DNA of 35,986 nt, from positions 1 through 35,986 of the forward strand of contig CAZNER010000013.1 in NCBI GenBank assembly GCA_964572065.1, read 5' to 3'. Position numbers and translations under genes: made by a program. Under the pieces are notes generated by a model, which was not told the DNA's origin, searched no databases, and worked only from the letters and a program-made list of their open reading frames with translations. Source of the stretch: CAZNER01 sp964572065. GTDB taxonomy: Bacteria; Patescibacteriota; Dojkabacteria; JAHIVN01. This document shows, piece after piece, positions 17,536 to 25,242 of this stretch; the first letter of the stretch is position 1, and every line of letters starts with the position of its first letter.

Positions 17536-18753
17536 TTATTCAAAAATAATTTCTTGGTCACTGGGTACAACAGCTATCCAAACGAGTCCAGGTTTCAATG
17601 GAATATTTTGATCAATGTCATATTTATATAGTTTCATGTGAAAAAGGTTTGTGCGATAACCACGGCGTTTCTTCGACCATGAGCCAAAAATTTTTTTGCC
17701 GTCGCGCATTACATACACGTCTCCAAAACCGACTGTTTTGTATGCTACTCTACCCTCTGAATCACCTGTATATTCTCTGTCCATAACTTGTATGATAACA
17801 GTTGATGCAGATATTATATTATTATCATTCATATCAATATGTTGGTCATCAGGTTCATACTTTTCATATACGTTTCTTTCTTTATTATAAATCCATTTTG
17901 TACTCCATCTATCATCCCAACCAAAGCTGTATGTAACTTTTTCTACACTTGGATAATCTTCTCTGTCTAGATTTTCACTAAATTCCCATTCGTTTTGATT
18001 TATAAATCCTTCCCAGCTGTCAAATGTCCATTCATGAGAGTCAAATATCGTATAAAGGTCTTCGGGTGTAGCTCTTTTACAATGCATACTAGGATGATTT
18101 GATAGACATTCGTCGTCCCATTTAAATGGCCAATCCCAATAAGTAATTCTGATATCTTCTTCTTGATACAGTCCCCATGCATTAGTGTCGGGATTATTAG
18201 TTTGAGCGAAACCGGTGAAACTTACAGGGATATTTCCATATTCTAAAGCCCAGTCTAAGAAGTATTTTCTAACACTTCTAACTGGTTTAATAATGTAGTT
18301 TTCTTGATTAGACCAGAATATTCCCATAAAACGGGTAATTGCCCCTTCTACTTCAGCTTCATATACTATATCTGCATTGTTGAGTCCATATTGTTCGCTA
18401 CGGGCAGAAGCATTATTTGAGATCATAACAGCATGCGGGATGTTATTACTGAGATCCTCATATTCCGATTCAGTTAGTTCAATTCCGTTTAAAGGTGAGG
18501 TGATTGGTCCGTCGCCTAAGTATGGAGTTTCATTTTCCTCTTTTAGCGACTCGAAATTATCGTGTATTTCTTCGATTTTTTCTTTATTACTTAAAATAAA
18601 GTATTTCCAATAAAGTGAGCTAGCAAGAATTCCAATTCCAATTAAAAAAATTGACAGGCTTGAGTAGTGTAAGAATTTAATAAATAATTTACTTTTATTT
18701 TTTTCCTTTTTAGAGAATTTATGAGGTAAATCTACAACTTTTTTATTCTTCAT
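17536..18753 (-). CDS. DUF3048 (YerB-like) membrane-anchored protein
   Basis: About 405 residues. An in-frame TTG at 18768 would add five residues. I prefer the ATG at 18753 because TATAGA (minus strand, 18760-18765) lies 6 bases before it, a fitting -10 for a leaderless start. A basic N-terminus precedes one membrane helix. The extracytoplasmic part carries both DUF3048 halves: PHAVMISNNASARSEQYGLNNAD followed by VEGAITRFMGIFW, then the C-terminal half with YKTVGFGDVYVMRDGKK. B. subtilis YerB is a member; biochemical function is unknown. Divergent from the sigma-factor gene across 221 bases containing a 10-bp inverted repeat, so shared regulation is possible. Confidence 0.88.
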   Translation of the reverse strand: MKNKKVVDLPHKFSKKEKNKSKLFIKFLHYSSLSIFLIGIGILASSLYWKYFILSNKEKIEEIHDNFESLKEENETPYLGDGPITSPLNGIELTESEYEDLSNNIPHAVMISNNASARSEQYGLNNADIVYEAEVEGAITRFMGIFWSNQENYIIKPVRSVRKYFLDWALEYGNIPVSFTGFAQTNNPDTNAWGLYQEEDIRITYWDWPFKWDDECLSNHPSMHCKRATPEDLYTIFDSHEWTFDSWEGFINQNEWEFSENLDREDYPSVEKVTYSFGWDDRWSTKWIYNKERNVYEKYEPDDQHIDMNDNNIISASTVIIQVMDREYTGDSEGRVAYKTVGFGDVYVMRDGKKIFGSWSKKRRGYRTNLFHMKLYKYDIDQNIPLKPGLVWIAVVPSDQEIIFE

Positions 18754-18846
18754 ATGTCTTCTATACAATTAATTCAATTTATAATACCATTTAAAAGGTT
18801 ATTATTAAAGGTTTATGTACAGGTTGCGTGTATTCTGGGTATTTCA

Positions 18847-18876
18847 AAATAAATTGATTGTAATAGCAATTTATTT
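18847..18876. promoter_or_regulatory. Perfect 10-bp inverted repeat between divergent genes (candidate operator)
   Basis: AAATAAATTG (18847-18856) and CAATTTATTT (18867-18876) are exact inverse copies spaced by 10 bases, so the arm centres lie 20 bp (two helical turns) apart. There is no T-run, so it does not look like a terminator. It lies about 90 bases upstream of each of the two divergent start codons. Confidence 0.4.
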
Positions 18877-18938
18877 AAGTTAAGAATTTGTTACTTTTAA
18901 TTTATTTTTACGTTATATATAGATAGATGAGAAAATAA

Positions 18939-18969
18939 TTGGATAATAGCTTAAAAGATTTGTTATAAT
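18939..18969 (+). promoter_or_regulatory. Promoter of the sigma-factor gene, predicted leaderless
   Basis: TTGGAT (18939-18944), a 19-base spacer and a perfect TATAAT (18964-18969). The expected start site, about 7 bases after the -10 box, falls on the GTG initiation codon at 18975, so the mRNA should have no 5' leader. Confidence 0.6.
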
Positions 18970-18974
18970 TAGAT

Positions 18975-19550
18975 GTGCAAAAAGAGATTAAGGACGACAA
19001 AAAATTAGTAGAGGCTGCAAAAGCAGATATATCGAATTTCAAGCTTCTTTATGAGAAGTACTTCAAGGCTGTGTTTAGATATGCATATAATAGGTTGGGA
19101 AGAAATAGAGAACTGGCTGAAGATATAACTAGCGAGACATTTGTAAAAGCAATTGATAAGTTTCACACCTACAGATATCAAAACAAGCCTTTTGTTGTAT
19201 GGTTATACACTATAGCCCATAATTTAATAATTAATCATTATAGATCAAAAGAAGAAAATAAACTATCTCTAGATTCAAGCAGGGTGATTTCAGTTGAAGA
19301 TGCTGATGAGATGATTGATAAATTATCAAGGGAAGAATTAAAAGAGAAGATTAAAGAGAAGGTATCAGAACTTCCCGATGATTTAAACAACATTTTTTCT
19401 TTAAGACATACTGAAGAACTTACTTTTGCACAGATAGGAAAATTGCTGGGGGAAAAAGAACAAACAGTTAAGATGCGTTATTATAGGGGAATACAGTCTT
19501 TAAAAGATTTGGTAGTTAATGATAAAAAATATAAATTATCGAAGGACTAG
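18975..19550 (+). CDS. Sigma-70 family (ECF-like) RNA polymerase sigma factor
   Basis: 191 residues from a GTG start that TATAAT places at the transcript 5' end. Region 2 is about 25-95 (LYEKYFKAVFRYAYNRLG, AEDITSETFVKAI, FVVWLYTIAHNLIINHYR), with the DNA-melting/-10 recognition helix. Region 4 is about 130-182 (LPDDLNNIFSLRHTEELTFAQIGKLLG, then KMRYYRGIQSLKDL), the -35-binding helix-turn-helix. Regions 1 and 3 are absent, as in ECF sigmas. The next gene, 51 bases on, encodes a membrane protein with a soluble N-terminal segment, the usual place for the anti-sigma partner. The two form a likely signal-responsive unit, and autoregulation is plausible. Confidence 0.93.
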   Translation: MQKEIKDDKKLVEAAKADISNFKLLYEKYFKAVFRYAYNRLGRNRELAEDITSETFVKAIDKFHTYRYQNKPFVVWLYTIAHNLIINHYRSKEENKLSLDSSRVISVEDADEMIDKLSREELKEKIKEKVSELPDDLNNIFSLRHTEELTFAQIGKLLGEKEQTVKMRYYRGIQSLKDLVVNDKKYKLSKD

Positions 19551-19592
19551 TATTATTTATGTTACTTTTTAATGGGAATTTAGTTAAATATA

Positions 19593-19598
19593 TATAAT
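19593..19598 (+). promoter_or_regulatory. TATAAT just before the PEGA-protein start (leaderless second promoter)
   Basis: A perfect TATAAT ends 3 bases before the ATG at 19602. No convincing -35 or Shine-Dalgarno is visible. It could give the second gene its own leaderless transcript, independent of the sigma gene. Confidence 0.4.
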
Positions 19599-19601
19599 TA
19601 A

Positions 19602-21440
19602 ATGAATAGAACAAATAAGGTTATAAAAAATAATAGTAAATTTGAAGAGGCTTTAATGGAGTCATTTAAAGCTGATGTTTCTATTGATAAAACATATAAA
19701 AAGAATTTAGACAAATTGGTTGATAATACAATCAGAGCTAGAAAGATTGAAGAAAAGGAAAGAGAAATAAATGCAACTAAAAAGGATAAAAAAACTAGAT
19801 ATTTTTCTATGTTATTCAAAGGCGCTAAGTGGCAAGTATCATTATTAGTTTCATTTATCGGTATGTTGTTTTTAGGCGGGTTAGTTTTTGCTGCTGTTCC
19901 TCAAGTACGAGAAATTATTATTCCTACATATGGTGAATTATATGTAAATTCAGAGCCTGAAGGTGCGTTAGTAGAATTAAAAGGGGGAGAATATAGTGAA
20001 TATATTTCTCTCGGAACTACTCCTTTAAGTAAGCAAATTAAAGAAGGAAATTATGAAATCAAAATTAAACTTGAGGATTATGAAGAGTATGTAAGTTCAT
20101 TTAAATTAGAGGCAGATAAAACTAAAAGTTATGAGATTATAATGAATAAGGAAATGACAGCACTAGAAAGGATTAAAGAGTGGAGAACCTATACTGACCT
20201 TAAAAAGGGGTATGAATTAACTTATCCTATAGATTGGACTTTATATGGGAATGAGGTATTGAATGAAAATGAAGAAGATCCTTTGTATCAGTCAATAGAG
20301 ATCGAAAATGATAAATCTAAATTAGTTTTATATTTTGGAGCTTTAGAGATAGAGGATGAGTTAAATGAGTTTAAAATTAATAATTCAACTTATTATGGAA
20401 TAGAGAATTATGAAGACTGGAAGTATGTTATTTACCAAAAATATGAGAGTGAAAATGCTAGCAATAATATTAAAATTATTTTCTATACTAAAGATGAAGA
20501 TGATGTAGAAGTATATGATTATATTGATTCAACTGTGAAGGTTTATGATATAGATGAACAAAACGGAATTACTTCATCTTGGTATACGTATATAAAAACA
20601 TCTTCTGGATTTAGTTTTAAATACCCTAGTAATGATTGGATTGTTATAGAAAATGTAAAAAATGAATATTTTGAAATGTATGAGGTTAAACAAAGGGAAT
20701 TTGAGGGTGATGGCTTAAAGGTTGTTTATTCATTTGGTTATTATGATGAGCTGAATAACTATGAATTTGATAGCGTTGATTCAATTAATGGTATGGAGAT
20801 AAAGGAATATATATCTCCAGTCTGTGACGGAAAGATAATGTACGAATTTCCTAATAGGTTTTATCTACTCTATGAAAGTACTGATGATTTAGAAATAAAT
20901 GAGCATTACGAAAAAATCATCCAAAGTTTCAAACTACTAAATGAGAATCAATTTTTGAAATTTACTGACTATGATTTTGGATTAAAATTCACTATACCAA
21001 TTGATTGGTATTATGAATCAGCTGATCCAGATCCTGGTTATGTTGAGATACGATTGACTACAAAAGATGAAGCTATACGTATAAAAAAATGGGGGGATCT
21101 TTCAGATAGTTGGGAAGAATATGTTGATTCTTTAGGATTAGATAATGCAACAATATCTACAAGTGATATAAAAATTGATAGAATAGAATATAGCAGATGG
21201 GAAATATGGGTACCTAATTCAAATGGAGATTATGATTTGACTAATATTATTTATCTTCCAAAAAGAGATGGAGAAGTTTCAGTATTTGATCCTGTGGTAA
21301 ATATCGGATCAAATGAATATGTAATAATGGCAAATTGTTTTATTCAAGGGCAGGATAGTATTGAAGGTATTTCTGATTATGATTCTTATAGATTAAAAAT
21401 TTTAGATGGAATTGTATCAGATTTGAAATCTATAGAGTAG
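19602..21440 (+). CDS. PEGA-domain membrane protein, candidate anti-sigma/sensor
   Basis: 612 residues. The cytoplasmic N-terminus (about 1-75, Lys/Glu-rich helices) is followed by one membrane helix (about 77-98) and a PEGA beta domain (about 111-182; GELYVNSEPEGALVELKG, LGTTPLSKQIKEGNYEIKI). Three diverged repeats then each open with a (Y/F)...YPxDW-like motif: YELTYPIDWTLY near 204, FSFKYPSNDWIV near 338 and LKFTIPIDWYYE near 465. The repeats resemble PsbP/MOG1-like folds found in lipoproteins. Directly downstream of the sigma gene, with the cytoplasmic-helix/one-TM/large-ectodomain plan of transmembrane anti-sigma factors. No canonical zinc HxxxCxxC anti-sigma motif is visible, so the anti-sigma role is an inference from position and topology. 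PEGA domains are often cell-envelope-binding. Confidence 0.75.
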   Translation: MNRTNKVIKNNSKFEEALMESFKADVSIDKTYKKNLDKLVDNTIRARKIEEKEREINATKKDKKTRYFSMLFKGAKWQVSLLVSFIGMLFLGGLVFAAVPQVREIIIPTYGELYVNSEPEGALVELKGGEYSEYISLGTTPLSKQIKEGNYEIKIKLEDYEEYVSSFKLEADKTKSYEIIMNKEMTALERIKEWRTYTDLKKGYELTYPIDWTLYGNEVLNENEEDPLYQSIEIENDKSKLVLYFGALEIEDELNEFKINNSTYYGIENYEDWKYVIYQKYESENASNNIKIIFYTKDEDDVEVYDYIDSTVKVYDIDEQNGITSSWYTYIKTSSGFSFKYPSNDWIVIENVKNEYFEMYEVKQREFEGDGLKVVYSFGYYDELNNYEFDSVDSINGMEIKEYISPVCDGKIMYEFPNRFYLLYESTDDLEINEHYEKIIQSFKLLNENQFLKFTDYDFGLKFTIPIDWYYESADPDPGYVEIRLTTKDEAIRIKKWGDLSDSWEEYVDSLGLDNATISTSDIKIDRIEYSRWEIWVPNSNGDYDLTNIIYLPKRDGEVSVFDPVVNIGSNEYVIMANCFIQGQDSIEGISDYDSYRLKILDGIVSDLKSIE

Positions 21441-21462
21441 GGGAGTGTATTTAATGTATAAT

Positions 21463-21494
21463 AAAATAGCTAGGAGATACTACCTAGCTATTTT
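21463..21494. terminator. Bidirectional intrinsic terminator
   Basis: A perfect 12-bp stem (21463-21474 with 21483-21494, core TAGCTAGG/CCTAGCTA) surrounds an 8-base loop. A-runs lie on one side and T-runs on the other. It sits between the convergent PEGA-protein and Hsp20 genes. Confidence 0.9.
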
Positions 21495-21513
21495 TATCGA
21501 GACCTAAATTATA

Positions 21514-21939
21514 TTATTTCTTTTTGGCTTTAACTTTAATAACTTTAGGCTTAGATTCTTCAGCCTTTGGAAGTTTTAAAGTTAATACACCATTTTCGAA
21601 TTCTGCTTCAGATTTATCTGCTTTAACTCTAACAGGAAGATCTACTCTTCTAGTAAATGATTGAGATTTAAATTCTTTTCTATAATACTTTTTATTTTTA
21701 TTTTTTTCTTCTTCTTCCTCTTCGACTTTTCCTGTTATGCATACTGTTCCATCTTCGATTGTGATGTCGATGTTTTCTTCTTTGAAACCAGGAGCTTTAA
21801 TTTTAATTACTACATTGCTTCCTTCTTCATACATATCGAGTTCATTTTCAGGATAATCGACAATATCCCAATCATCATCCCAGAATTCTCTAATTCTTGG
21901 AGACATTCTCCATGGTGACATAATTGATAATTTACTCAT
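21514..21939 (-). CDS. Hsp20/alpha-crystallin family small heat-shock protein
   Basis: 141 residues. I start at the ATG at 21939 (MSKLSIMSPWRMSPRIREF). The frame stays open to a GTG at 21999, but that extension contains TATAAT-like promoter sequence and is not expected in the family. A short N-terminal arm is followed by the alpha-crystallin domain (about 33-130; VVIKIKAPGFKEENIDITIEDGTV, ... FTRRVDLPVRV, then the signature FENGVLTLKLPK). The C-terminal tail has PKVIKVKAKK, with an IxV-like contact motif. It is an ATP-independent holdase that forms oligomers. A very charged loop, EEEEEEKNKNKK, lies in the middle of the domain. It converges on the PEGA-protein gene through a shared terminator. 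Confidence 0.94.
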   Translation of the reverse strand: MSKLSIMSPWRMSPRIREFWDDDWDIVDYPENELDMYEEGSNVVIKIKAPGFKEENIDITIEDGTVCITGKVEEEEEEKNKNKKYYRKEFKSQSFTRRVDLPVRVKADKSEAEFENGVLTLKLPKAEESKPKVIKVKAKKK

Positions 21940-22027
21940 TTGTGAACTTAATAATAATTTAAATAGATATGATTTTATAAGTTTATTATATTTTAGCACT
22001 CATGTCAAGAGACTGCTAATTATCGTT

Positions 22028-22057
22028 TTGTATTTTAATTTTTTATTATGATAGAAT
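22028..22057 (+). promoter_or_regulatory. Predicted promoter of the DUF2330 gene
   Basis: TTGTAT (22028-22033), an 18-base spacer and TAGAAT (22052-22057) predict a start near 22064 and a leader of about 23 bases without a Shine-Dalgarno. A TAAATA box only 3 bases from the ATG could alternatively give a leaderless mRNA. Confidence 0.4.
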
Positions 22058-22086
22058 TTTAATAAATAAAATATTAATAAATATAC

Positions 22087-23616
22087 ATGAAGAAATCATT
22101 TTCATTATTTTTAACTGTGTGTATTTTTTTAACTTCATTTGTAACAAATGTTAATGCAGATGGAGTAATATTACCTCCAGATTATTATCCAGTATATGAA
22201 ACACAACAAAAAGCACTCATTATATACGAAAATAATAATGAAGAATTAGTAATTTCAATAAATTTTGATGGAGATGCCTCTGAATTTGGATGGATAGTTC
22301 CACTTCCAAATCAGCCAGAGATTTCTAAAGTAGATTATTCAATATTCAGAAAACTATCTGAGGAAACAGAACCTAAACAAAGCATTTTAGGTAAAATTAA
22401 AGGAGAAGATTATTATTATCTTAATTATAGCGGATTTGAAATGACTGCGTCGGAAGATTTAGGGGGAGAGAAATCAACTGTTCAAGTAATTGAGGAGGAT
22501 AGTATTGGAATATTTGATTATGCAGTTTTGAAAGCTGATGAAACGGAGGATCTAAAAGAATGGATGGAGGAGAATGAATATAATCTGCCTATAGCAGACT
22601 TAGATAATGAATACTGGATTTATGAAGATAATGATTATTCGGATTTACCTCAAACACAAGAAGAAGCATGGTCTGATGCACTACCCGTTATTCAGAATTA
22701 TATTGATAGTGATTGGTATTTTGTTACTGTAAAGATTAGTAATAAATATGAAGATTCATCAGGTGTTGAAAGCCAACTAGAAGAGGGTGCGGTTGATCCG
22801 TTAAGATTCTCATTTGAAACAGCGGATATGATTTATCCAATGAAGCTGACCGGTTTATCTAAACAGAATATAGGAGTAACTTTATATGTAATTGATGACC
22901 ATAAGGTAAGAGTTTCTAATTATGATAGAGAATACTGTAACAGTAATGATGAAGACTGTTCATACTTCAGTATTGAATATGCTGGAAAGATAAAAAAAGA
23001 TGAAGTTGAAGATTTAACAAGTGAGGTAGGGAAGGGGAGTTGGTATTCACCTGATGAGACGAGATATATAACAAAGCTTTATGCTAGTAATCTTTCTTAT
23101 GAGTATATGGATGAAGAAGTTTTATTTGAAGATACAAAGAATAATAGGGGAGTGAATGATGGCACGATGAGCTTTTGGGAGTGGGTCCAATTGCCATTTG
23201 TGATTATTATATATCTTCCTTATTATGTTATTGGTGGTTTTTTTGATTTATTATCGTATGGAAGCTATGGATATTATTATGGATTTGAATATGCATGGTT
23301 GATTGGTGTTTTAGCGTTTTTATTTATTGGAAGTATAGTATGGATTATAATTTCAACTCTACTTTTAAAGAAAACTAAGAAAAGATTAAAAAGAGTGTTA
23401 TTATATTTATCACAGTTTCCATCGGTATGGTTAACAAGTGTAATTTCTTCATTAATTATTGTTATTCCATTTGGATATTTAATTCAAATATTGAGTGGTA
23501 ATGATAGTGTTATGTTTATAGATAGTTTTTGTTGTCTAACTTTTACGATAGTGATATTGCCGTTGATATTCTATAGGATATTATGGAAGAGGAGAAGAAA
23601 GAAATCTAAAAGATAA
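22087..23616 (+). CDS. DUF2330 membrane protein
   Basis: 509 residues. The signal peptide (about 1-24, MKKSFSLFLTVCIF...VNA) precedes the DUF2330 pattern: ADGVILPP, the repeated aliphatic/EN 'ALIIYENNNEELVISINF', and FGWIVPLPNQPEI (about 25-85), with a conserved extracytoplasmic beta-rich domain to about 340. Four hydrophobic helices follow (about 365-385, 403-428, 440-465, 475-495) and a strongly basic end (KRRRKKSKR). In DUF2330 the conserved PLP region is diagnostic, but no activity is known. Here the C-terminal membrane domain is longer than the usual single anchor. A short DUF1653 gene follows after 17 bases, so the two may be co-expressed. Confidence 0.8.
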   Translation: MKKSFSLFLTVCIFLTSFVTNVNADGVILPPDYYPVYETQQKALIIYENNNEELVISINFDGDASEFGWIVPLPNQPEISKVDYSIFRKLSEETEPKQSILGKIKGEDYYYLNYSGFEMTASEDLGGEKSTVQVIEEDSIGIFDYAVLKADETEDLKEWMEENEYNLPIADLDNEYWIYEDNDYSDLPQTQEEAWSDALPVIQNYIDSDWYFVTVKISNKYEDSSGVESQLEEGAVDPLRFSFETADMIYPMKLTGLSKQNIGVTLYVIDDHKVRVSNYDREYCNSNDEDCSYFSIEYAGKIKKDEVEDLTSEVGKGSWYSPDETRYITKLYASNLSYEYMDEEVLFEDTKNNRGVNDGTMSFWEWVQLPFVIIIYLPYYVIGGFFDLLSYGSYGYYYGFEYAWLIGVLAFLFIGSIVWIIISTLLLKKTKKRLKRVLLYLSQFPSVWLTSVISSLIIVIPFGYLIQILSGNDSVMFIDSFCCLTFTIVILPLIFYRILWKRRRKKSKR

Positions 23617-23633
23617 ATTATTATTAAAATATT

Positions 23634-23906
23634 ATGGGGCGTACGAGTCAGGATGAGTTATTAAAAAATCTAATAGACGCTAAATCTAAAGTAAAGATTG
23701 GTGCAAGATATTATCATTACAAGTCCCCTGATAAATATTATGTAATTACTGATATAGCATTATATGAAGAGACTGAAGAACCATGTGTAGTTTATAAAGC
23801 TGAGTATGGAGTAAAATTAATATGGATTAGACCAGTTAAGAATTTCTTAGAAGAGGTGCAAAGAGAGGACGGCAGTAAATGCAAAAGGTTTACAAAAGTA
23901 GAGTAA
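23634..23906 (+). CDS. DUF1653 family small protein
   Basis: 90 residues. The diagnostic pattern is YYHYKSPDKYYVI, then EEPCVVYKAEYG and IWIRPVKNFLEEV, with KCKRFTKVE at the end. Members are small, single-domain, probably cytosolic beta proteins of unknown function. TAAAAT ends 3 bases before the ATG, consistent with a leaderless start of its own despite the short gap after DUF2330. The end lies 16 bases from the convergent adenosylhomocysteinase gene; only a weak 7-bp hairpin (TAATCAA-TAT-TTGATTA) separates them. Confidence 0.85.
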   Translation: MGRTSQDELLKNLIDAKSKVKIGARYYHYKSPDKYYVITDIALYEETEEPCVVYKAEYGVKLIWIRPVKNFLEEVQREDGSKCKRFTKVE

Positions 23907-23922
23907 GGTAATCAATATTTGA

Positions 23923-25182
23923 TTAAGTTCCCATTTCCCAGCTGGACAAGTATTTCTTCTGCTCTGAGGTAAGTTTATCAATTTTTACTCCCATTTCTTT
24001 TAATTTAATTACAGCTATACCTCTGTCTATCTTTTCTGGAATGATAAATACATCCGGCTTCAAATTTTTTAAATTATTTAAAATATACTCTGCACTTAGA
24101 GCTTGATTTGCAAAACTCATATCCATTACACAGGCAGGGTGTCCTTCTGCAGAAGCTAAGTTAACTAATCTTCCTTCTGCTAGCAAATAAATTTTTTTAT
24201 CTCCAAGATCATATTCGTCAACATAGTCTCTGATTTTTCTTTTTGATTTCTTCATTTTTTCAAGCGCTTTGATATTTATTTCAACATTAAAATGACCGCT
24301 ATTGCTAATAATGCAGCCATTTTTCATGTTTTTAAAGTGTTTTTCATCAACTACATTCATATCTCCTGTAGATGTGCAGACGAAATCAGCTTCTTTAACA
24401 GCATTTATCATCTTCATTACTCTAAACCCATCCATTTTTGCTTCAAGAGCTTTAATAGGATCAACTTCAGTTACTATTACATTTGCTCCTATCTGTTTTG
24501 CTCTCATAGCTATACCTCTTCCACACCAACCATAACCTCCCATAACAAAAGTTGAACCTGCGAATAATCTATTAGTTGCTCTGATGATGCCATCTATAGT
24601 TGATTGTCCGGTACCATATCTATTATCAAAGAAATGTTTTGTCATAGCATCATTTACAGCAATGATTGGATATTTGAGTTCACCATCATTAGCCATGGCT
24701 TTTAATCTTATCACTCCTGTTGTGGTTTCTTCAGTACCTCCAATTACATTTTTGAGTTCTTTCTTTCTATTTTTATGAAGTGTTGATACAAGATCAGCAC
24801 CATCATCCATAGTTATTTGGGGTTTGGCATCTATAACTTGATTTATGTGTTTATAGTAAGTTGTATTGTTTTCTCCTTTAATTGCAAATGTAGATATATT
24901 ATGATACTTTACAAGGGCAGCAGCTACATCATCTTGTGTTGATAAAGGATTGCTGGCGCAAATATGAATATCGGCTCCTCCTGCTTTCAAAGTAATAGCT
25001 AGATTTGCAGTTTCTGTTGTTACATGTAAACAAGCACCTAATGTAATTCCTTTTAATGGTTTTTCTTTTTTAAATCTTTTACGAATGTTTCTTAAAACAG
25101 GCATATCTTGTTCTGCCCATTCAATTCTTTTTTTACCTGAGGAAGCAAGTGAAAAATCTTTGATATCAGATTTTATTTTCAT
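23923..25182 (-). CDS. ahcY: Adenosylhomocysteinase (SAH hydrolase)
   Basis: 419 residues, the shorter form lacking the plant/eukaryote insert. Catalytic residues align by spacing with characterised enzymes: H53 (CLHVTTETANL), D127 (TMDDGADL), E152 (GGTEETTTG), K182 and D186 (NDAMTKHFFDNRYGTGQS). The NAD-binding Rossmann motif is GGYGWCGRG (215-223). The C-terminus YLSSWEMGT fits bacterial/archaeal types. It splits S-adenosylhomocysteine to adenosine and homocysteine, relieving product inhibition of methyltransferases. TATATT lies 5 bases before the ATG (minus strand, 25188-25193), suggesting a leaderless mRNA. It is the downstream neighbour of a PfkB kinase that resembles adenosine kinase, a natural partner. 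Confidence 0.97.
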   Translation of the reverse strand: MKIKSDIKDFSLASSGKKRIEWAEQDMPVLRNIRKRFKKEKPLKGITLGACLHVTTETANLAITLKAGGADIHICASNPLSTQDDVAAALVKYHNISTFAIKGENNTTYYKHINQVIDAKPQITMDDGADLVSTLHKNRKKELKNVIGGTEETTTGVIRLKAMANDGELKYPIIAVNDAMTKHFFDNRYGTGQSTIDGIIRATNRLFAGSTFVMGGYGWCGRGIAMRAKQIGANVIVTEVDPIKALEAKMDGFRVMKMINAVKEADFVCTSTGDMNVVDEKHFKNMKNGCIISNSGHFNVEINIKALEKMKKSKRKIRDYVDEYDLGDKKIYLLAEGRLVNLASAEGHPACVMDMSFANQALSAEYILNNLKNLKPDVFIIPEKIDRGIAVIKLKEMGVKIDKLTSEQKKYLSSWEMGT

Positions 25183-25187
25183 AAATT

Positions 25188-25193
25188 AATATA
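25188..25193 (-). promoter_or_regulatory. -10 box before ahcY (predicted leaderless)
   Basis: TATATT on the minus strand ends 5 bases from the ATG at 25182. No Shine-Dalgarno can fit between them. A matching -35 is not clear. Confidence 0.4.
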
Positions 25194-25242
25194 ATTAAGT
25201 AAAATATACCTATAATAAATTTATATCAGTTTTATTTAATGA

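Noticed and set aside
21940..21999. N-terminal extension of Hsp20 from an upstream GTG
   Set aside because: The extension covers a TATAAT-like promoter sequence and is not expected in the family; the ATG at 21939 is favoured.
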